Assembly: GCA_902462475.1 (NCBI GenBank)
Contig: CABQCB010000046.1
Coordinates: 1 to 10,321 of the forward strand
Reading direction: 5' to 3'
DNA: 10,321 nucleotides
DNA from: an uncultured Oscillibacter sp.
Lineage (GTDB): Bacteria; Bacillota_A; Clostridia; Oscillospirales; Oscillospiraceae
In this document: positions 6,612 through 10,321 of the stretch, piece by piece
Layout: each line of letters opens with the position of its first letter
Position numbering within the stretch: position 1 is the stretch's first letter
The notes under the pieces: generated by a model
What the model was told of the DNA's origin: nothing
What the model saw: the letters and a program-made list of their open reading frames with translations, nothing else
Database searches by the model: none
Position numbers and translations under genes: made by a program

Positions 6612-6640
6612 ATTATAGTATAACTCGTCCCATAATTCAA
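6612..6640 (-). promoter_or_regulatory. Promoter of the ymfF-ymfH-lgt-folD operon
   Basis: On the - strand a -35 box TTGAAT (6635-6640), a 17-nt spacer and a perfect -10 box TATAAT (6612-6617). The predicted start of transcription is near 6604, leaving a leader of about 53 nt before the TTG start of ymfF. The area is AT-rich in an otherwise GC-rich window. Confidence 0.82.
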
Positions 6641-6659
6641 ATTCTTTCTTTTGCTGCGC

Positions 6660-6690
6660 AAAAAAAGGGCGGCCGTGTATCCGGCCGTCC
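6660..6690 (-). terminator. Terminator of the DUF819-dipeptidase operon
   Basis: On the - strand a hairpin GGACGGCCG-GATACA-CGGCCGCCC (6667-6690), with one A-C mismatch in the stem, is followed directly by a run of seven T (6660-6666). It begins 5 nt past the dipeptidase stop. It separates this operon from the ymfF promoter, about 20 nt further along. Confidence 0.85.
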
Positions 6691-6695
6691 TCTCC

Positions 6696-7652
6696 TCATT
6701 CCAATACCCGCAGCAGGTTCTCCCGGGCGATCAGCTCCCGCTCCCGGCGGCTCATGCCCAGCTTTTCCAGCTCCCAGAGCAGCGACGCTGCCCCCGCGGC
6801 GCTCTCCAGTCCCCGGGCGCCCTCGTTGCCCGGGCCCATGTACTGACAAAAGTCGAAGCCGCAGCAAACGTGCTCCACCCCCATGACCTCCGCCATGTGG
6901 GCCGCGTGCAGGGCCAGCGTCTCCACGCTCTGGCGCTGCCGCTCCCGATGGACAAACGCATAGTGGGCGTTGAGCCCCACCACGCCGCCCGTGTCCCGGA
7001 TGGCGCGCAGTTGGTCATCCGTCAGGTTCCGGGGCACGTCGCAAAGGGCGCGGCAGTTGGAGTGGGAGGCGATCACCACACCGCCGGCCAGCCCCACCAC
7101 GCCCCAGAAGCTCTGCTCGTTCAGGTGGGATACGTCCACCACCATGCCCGCCCGGCGCATGCTCTCCACCGCCTGCCGCCCCAGGGCCGTGAGGCCGTGG
7201 TCCGGGTCTCCGCCTGCACCGGCGGCCAGAGCGTTTTCCTCATTCCAGGTGAGCATGCCCATCCGGGCGCCGAAGGCCGCATAGCGGTCGATCCAGCTTA
7301 GGTCCTCCCCGGCGGCGGCCATGCCCTCCACGCCCAAAAAGGCATACCGTTTCCCGGCAGCGTGTGCCGCCCGGGCCTCCGCCGCCGTCCGCACCACCGC
7401 CAGCCAGGGACACTGGGCAAACTCGGCGCGGGCGCAGTCCATCATCCGTTCCGTCCGCTCCGCAGCGGTGCGGCAGTCCGTCTCCTGCCAGAACGTCTCC
7501 CCGGGCGCCGACGTCCACAGCGAGAGCACCATGCCCTCCACGCCGCCCCGGCGCAGGTCGTCCAGGTGATGCCGCTCCAGCACATAGGTCTCGCCCCGGA
7601 GACGGCGCCGCGTCACATCATACAAAAGGTCGGAATGTCCGTCAAAGATCAT
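6696..7652 (-). CDS. Dipeptidase, peptidase family M19 (membrane dipeptidase type)
   Basis: 318 residues, normal for bacterial M19 enzymes, which are two-zinc TIM-barrel dipeptidases related to renal dipeptidase. They cut dipeptides and often accept a D-amino acid at the C-terminal position. All expected metal and catalytic residues are present: H6 and D8 in DGHSDL, E109 in FLGVEGM, H176 in VVDVSHLN, H197 in VIASHSN, and D267 in GFDF. The H176-H197 gap of 21 equals that of the renal enzyme. Arg208 in PRNLTDDQ matches the substrate-binding arginine. No signal peptide is visible, so it is probably cytoplasmic. The ATG at 7652 has an AGGAG 6 nt upstream and lies 12 nt after the DUF819 stop, so the two genes form an operon. 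The pairing suggests the DUF819 protein may carry the substrate or product; this is inference. Confidence 0.95.
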   Translation of the reverse strand: MIFDGHSDLLYDVTRRRLRGETYVLERHHLDDLRRGGVEGMVLSLWTSAPGETFWQETDCRTAAERTERMMDCARAEFAQCPWLAVVRTAAEARAAHAAGKRYAFLGVEGMAAAGEDLSWIDRYAAFGARMGMLTWNEENALAAGAGGDPDHGLTALGRQAVESMRRAGMVVDVSHLNEQSFWGVVGLAGGVVIASHSNCRALCDVPRNLTDDQLRAIRDTGGVVGLNAHYAFVHRERQRQSVETLALHAAHMAEVMGVEHVCCGFDFCQYMGPGNEGARGLESAAGAASLLWELEKLGMSRRERELIARENLLRVLE

Positions 7653-7664
7653 GGGGTTCTCCTC

Positions 7665-8906
7665 TCACGCCCCCAGCAGTCCTCCCACCAGGATGCCGAG
7701 ATAGGTGCCGATCACATAGCCGAAGGTGCCCACCAGCATCACCGGCCCCACCAGGGCGCTCCATCCCTGGGAGATGGCCATGCCGGCGGCGGTGGTGGGA
7801 CCGCCGATGTTGGCGTTGGAGGCCAGGATGATGTCCTCCAGATCAAAGCGCAGCAGCTTGCCGCCCACAAAGCAAAAGAGCATGTTCACCGCCACCATGA
7901 TGGCCGTGAAGGCCAGCAGCAGCGGCGTCTTCTGCAAAATCTCCGCAATGGAGGCCGGCACACCGATGACGAACAGGAACAGGTAGATGAGATAGGTGCC
8001 AATCTCCTGGGAGCCGCTGAGCTTTTCCACCTGGTGCTCGCCCCAGGTGGCGCAGGCCATGGACACGGTGGTGATCCACACGTACTCACTGCCGAAGAAC
8101 GTATTGAGCATATGCAGCGCCACGCCCGTGTCGGGGATCAGGGCACTGAGGGCGCCGGCAATGAGCTTGGCAGTCCACACCACCGCGCCGGCATAGGCGA
8201 AGTTCATGGCGATGTCCTTCAGGGAAATGTCCTTGCGGCTCCAGTAGGCCGCCGCCTGGGTGCGGGCCTCCTGACTCTCCCCCTCTTTTTCCACACGGTC
8301 GATGTGGGGATGGGTGTAGCGCCGCCGGAAAAAGCCCATGCCGGCAATGACGATCAGGGCGAAGAAGTACAGCGCCATCAGCAGATTGTCCGCCACCGTG
8401 GCCGCCGCCTTGATCTCTCCCACGTCAAACTCCTGAGCCAGGGCCGCGAAGTTCACGCCGCCGCCGATGTAGGACCCGGTCATCATGGCCGCCACACCCT
8501 CCAGCCCCGGGATGTACGGATGCAGCAGGGCGTAGGCGATAAATGCGCCTGCCACCGTGCCCGCCGAGCCAATGAGGAAAATGGCCAGCATGCGCCCCGT
8601 CTCCTTCCAGATGCGGCGCATGTTGCACTGGAGCAGCAAAAGCGGAATGCCCAGCGGCACCGCATAGTTCCAGATGATATCGTCATACAGGGGACAGCTG
8701 GTGGGAATAATGGCCAGATTGGAGGCCGTCAGGGCGATCAGAAGGGCGATGATGGCGCCGGAGATCTTGGAGGCCCAGGTATAGCGCTGCTCCAGATAAA
8801 TAGCCAGAGCCACCGACGCTAAAAGCAGCGCCAGAAGGGACCAGGTATCCTCCGGTGCGATGAGCGTGGACCGCCCCAGAGCGCTTTGAAAAAGGTTCGT
8901 CAGCAT
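7665..8906 (-). CDS. DUF819-family integral membrane protein, putative transporter
   Basis: 413 residues with about ten to twelve hydrophobic segments across two halves, joined by a charged cytoplasmic loop around residues 195-230. Recognisable features of the DUF819 (YjcL-like) family are VPLGIPLLLLQCNMRRIWKE near 83-102, GSYIGGGVNFAAL near 144-156, and ASNANIGGPTTAAGMA near 362-377. Each half carries a similar glycine-rich segment in a matching place, a pattern seen in inverted-repeat transporters such as GltS-type carriers; the link to that fold is inference. No substrate is known for the family. First gene of a two-gene operon with an M19 dipeptidase, from a promoter at 8951-8979. The ribosome site (AGGAAGG) is somewhat distant from the ATG at 8906. 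Confidence 0.9.
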   Translation of the reverse strand: MLTNLFQSALGRSTLIAPEDTWSLLALLLASVALAIYLEQRYTWASKISGAIIALLIALTASNLAIIPTSCPLYDDIIWNYAVPLGIPLLLLQCNMRRIWKETGRMLAIFLIGSAGTVAGAFIAYALLHPYIPGLEGVAAMMTGSYIGGGVNFAALAQEFDVGEIKAAATVADNLLMALYFFALIVIAGMGFFRRRYTHPHIDRVEKEGESQEARTQAAAYWSRKDISLKDIAMNFAYAGAVVWTAKLIAGALSALIPDTGVALHMLNTFFGSEYVWITTVSMACATWGEHQVEKLSGSQEIGTYLIYLFLFVIGVPASIAEILQKTPLLLAFTAIMVAVNMLFCFVGGKLLRFDLEDIILASNANIGGPTTAAGMAISQGWSALVGPVMLVGTFGYVIGTYLGILVGGLLGA

Positions 8907-8950
8907 AGTCTATTCCGCTTCCTTCCTGTTTTGACACACAATTTTCCACC

Positions 8951-8979
8951 AGTATAAGCGGTTTAGCCCCTCTGTGCAA
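8951..8979 (-). promoter_or_regulatory. Promoter of the DUF819-dipeptidase operon
   Basis: On the - strand a -35 box TTGCAC (8974-8979), exactly 17 nt of spacer and a -10 box TATACT (8951-8956). Transcription should begin near 8944, giving a leader of about 38 nt. Confidence 0.75.
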
Positions 8980-9030
8980 GTCTGAGCAGAATTTTTCTCA
9001 GGAAAACCGAAAAATGTTTTGTTTTTTCCC

Positions 9031-9059
9031 TTGACTTTTTTCCCAAATTCCTGTAAACT
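9031..9059 (+). promoter_or_regulatory. Promoter of the ylxM-ffh operon
   Basis: A -35 box TTGACT (9031-9036), a 17-nt spacer and a -10 box TAAACT (9054-9059), within AT-rich DNA. The start of transcription would be near 9066, so the leader is about 40 nt. It faces away from the DUF819 promoter, with the two -35 boxes about 50 nt apart. Confidence 0.75.
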
Positions 9060-9066
9060 ATTTCGT

Positions 9067-9090
9067 GTTGTAAAGGCGAACAACTTTACA
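9067..9090 (+). promoter_or_regulatory. Overlapping alternative inverted repeats in the ylxM leader
   Basis: Two short stems share bases and exclude each other. One is TGTAAAG (9069-9075) with CTTTACA (9084-9090), a 7-bp stem with an 8-nt loop. The other is GTTGT (9067-9071) with ACAAC (9080-9084), a 5-bp stem. The larger stem ends directly before the AAAGGAAG ribosome site. It could be an operator or a translation-modulating hairpin, or chance, since the stems are short. Confidence 0.35.
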
Positions 9091-9105
9091 GAAAGGAAGC
9101 TGCTC

Positions 9106-9471
9106 ATGAAAAATCAGACCTATCGCATGACGATGCTATACGATTTTTATGGGGAGCTTCTCACCGAGCGGCAAAAAGAGTTCTTTGACCTCTATTATAA
9201 TGAGGACCTGTCCCTTGCGGAGATCGCGGAAAACGCGGGCATCTCCCGGCAGGGCGTCCGGGACGTGATCGTCCGGGCGGAGGGCATCATGCAGGAGGTG
9301 GAGGACAAGACGGGCCTCATCCGGCGCTTCGAGGCGCTGCGGCCCCATCTGGACGCCATCCAGTCCGCCGCCGAGGAGATCCAAACCATCAACTATCGTC
9401 TCTATGAGGACGCGCATCTCGGGGAGCTTGCCCAGCGCATCCAGACCGAGGCTGCCGCACTGAAGGAATGA
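9106..9471 (+). CDS. ylxM: YlxM-family HTH protein, SRP operon
   Basis: 121 residues, the usual size for YlxM/p13. It has a sigma-region-4-like helix-turn-helix: LTERQKEFFDLYYNEDLSLA and EIAENAGISRQGVRDVI over about residues 19-55, followed by a helical C-terminus. In streptococci and Bacillus relatives YlxM binds the signal recognition particle and modulates Ffh/FtsY activity despite looking like a DNA-binding protein. The ATG at 9106 has AAAGGAAG 6 nt upstream and matches the standard MKNQTYRMTMLYDFYG start; the longer frame upstream would include the promoter. ffh follows after 3 nt. Many Firmicutes have ftsY directly upstream; here it is replaced by a divergent, unrelated operon. Confidence 0.93.
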   Translation: MKNQTYRMTMLYDFYGELLTERQKEFFDLYYNEDLSLAEIAENAGISRQGVRDVIVRAEGIMQEVEDKTGLIRRFEALRPHLDAIQSAAEEIQTINYRLYEDAHLGELAQRIQTEAAALKE

Positions 9472-9474
9472 GCC

Positions 9475-10321
9475 ATGGCATTTGAAGGACTGACTGAAAA
9501 ACTGAACGCCACATTCAAGCGCCTGCGGGGCAAGAGCCGCCTGACGGAAAACGACGTCCGGGAGGCCATGCGCGAGGTGCGCCTGGCCCTGCTGGAGGCC
9601 GACGTGAGCTACAAGGTGGTCAAGGAATTCGTCTCCACCGTCACGGAGCGTGCCGTGGGCAGCGACGTGCTGGACAGCCTGACCCCCGCCCAGCAGGTCA
9701 TCAAGATCGTCAGCGAGGAGCTGACCAACCTGATGGGCGGCGCCGGCAGCAAGCTGACCATGGCCAACAGCGGTCCCACCGTTGTGATGATGGTGGGTCT
9801 GCAGGGCGCCGGCAAAACCACCACCACCGCCAAGCTGGCCGGGCTCATGCGCCGGCAGCTGGGCAAACGGCCCCTGCTGGCCGCCTGTGACGTGTACCGT
9901 CCCGCCGCCATCGAACAGCTCAAGGTGGTGGGCGGACAGCTGGATCTGCCGGTCTTTGAGGAAGGCCAGGGCGATCCGGTCACCATTGCCCAAAACGCCA
10001 TCCGTCACGCCCGGGATCACGGCAACGACATGGTGTTTCTCGATACCGCCGGCCGGCTCCATGTGGACGAGACCCTCATGGACGAGCTCAAGCGCATGAA
10101 AGCCGCCGTTCACCCCAACGAGATCTTGCTGGTGGTGGACGCCATGACCGGCCAGGACGCCGTCAACGCCGCCTCCGCCTTTGACGAGGCGCTGGGCATC
10201 GACGGCGTGGTGCTCACCAAGCTGGACGGCGACGCCCGCGGCGGTGCAGCCCTCTCCATCCGCGCTTCCACCGGCAAGCCCATCAAGTTCGTGGGCACCG
10301 GCGAGAAGCTGGATATGATCG
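9475..10321 (+). CDS. ffh: Signal recognition particle GTPase Ffh, N-terminal part
   Basis: The gene runs off the right edge: 282 residues of about 450 are visible, covering the N domain and most of the G domain. The RNA-binding methionine-rich M domain is outside. Ffh binds 4.5S/scRNA and the signal sequences of nascent proteins, and docks on FtsY to deliver them to the Sec translocon. Visible motifs are the N-domain ALLEADV (38-44), the P-loop GLQGAGKTTTTAKLAG (108-123), the DVYRPAAIEQL segment (139-149), DTAGRLHVDE (190-199), TKLDGDARGG (248-257), and the closing GTGEK. The ATG at 9475 is preceded by AAGGA inside the end of ylxM, so translation is coupled to it. Confidence 0.98.
   Translation, partial: MAFEGLTEKLNATFKRLRGKSRLTENDVREAMREVRLALLEADVSYKVVKEFVSTVTERAVGSDVLDSLTPAQQVIKIVSEELTNLMGGAGSKLTMANSGPTVVMMVGLQGAGKTTTTAKLAGLMRRQLGKRPLLAACDVYRPAAIEQLKVVGGQLDLPVFEEGQGDPVTIAQNAIRHARDHGNDMVFLDTAGRLHVDETLMDELKRMKAAVHPNEILLVVDAMTGQDAVNAASAFDEALGIDGVVLTKLDGDARGGAALSIRASTGKPIKFVGTGEKLDMI

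Noticed and set aside
7362..8822. A 486-codon + strand frame opposite the dipeptidase and DUF819 genes
   Set aside because: It spans two well-supported genes and their junction, is dominated by His, Gln, Gly and Arg, and has no recognisable motifs.
8982..9001. A CTGAG-N10-CTCAG hairpin as a terminator between the divergent operons
   Set aside because: The stem is only 5 bp and no gene ends nearby; it is at most a weak operator candidate.
9136..10113. A 325-codon - strand frame opposite ylxM and ffh
   Set aside because: The opposite strand encodes Ffh with an intact P-loop and other GTPase motifs; this frame is its shadow.

Overview
The window is about 10.3 kb of GC-rich DNA, with genes packed on both strands and separated by short AT-rich promoter gaps. 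The protein families (YgfK, the YmfF/YmfH M16 pair, YlxM-Ffh, DUF819, and an Xre-type regulator with a membrane tail) and the Shine-Dalgarno-led starts suggest a GC-rich gut Clostridia bacterium, most likely an Oscillospirales member of the Flavonifractor/Intestinimonas/Pseudoflavonifractor type. That placement is inferred from gene content and was not checked by any search.

Layout, left to right. (1) Positions 1-1373, + strand: the 3' end of a ygfK-like flavin/iron-sulfur oxidoreductase, then a YczE/YitT-type membrane protein 6 nt downstream. A palindromic terminator follows. (2) Positions 1422-1990, - strand: an Xre-family regulator with two C-terminal membrane helices. Directly downstream of it lies a decayed copy of the last codons of folD plus a copy of the folD terminator. 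The regulator gene therefore sits between two direct repeats of 'folD 3' end + terminator'. (3) Positions 2163-6640, - strand: a four-gene operon ymfF-ymfH-lgt-folD with a strong sigma-A-type promoter at 6612-6640 and a perfect 16-bp hairpin terminator at 2120-2156. The genes are tightly coupled: a 4-nt overlap for ymfF/ymfH and a 17-nt overlap for lgt/folD. (4) Positions 6660-8979, - strand: a two-gene operon of a DUF819 membrane protein and an M19 dipeptidase, with its own promoter and terminator. (5) Positions 9031-10321, + strand: the ylxM-ffh signal recognition particle operon, read divergently from the DUF819 operon. ffh runs off the window.

Most of the window is housekeeping: protein targeting (ylxM, ffh), lipoprotein maturation (lgt), one-carbon metabolism (folD) and peptide turnover (M16 pair, M19 dipeptidase). 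The YgfK end suggests that a purine or other heterocycle catabolic cluster lies to the left, outside the window.

The most unusual structure is the duplicated folD tail and terminator around the regulator gene. The two terminator copies also show a compensatory base-pair difference. No clear novel defence, mobile or RNA system was found. No tRNA, rRNA, CRISPR array or transposase is visible, and no stretch longer than 300 bases lacks a gene.
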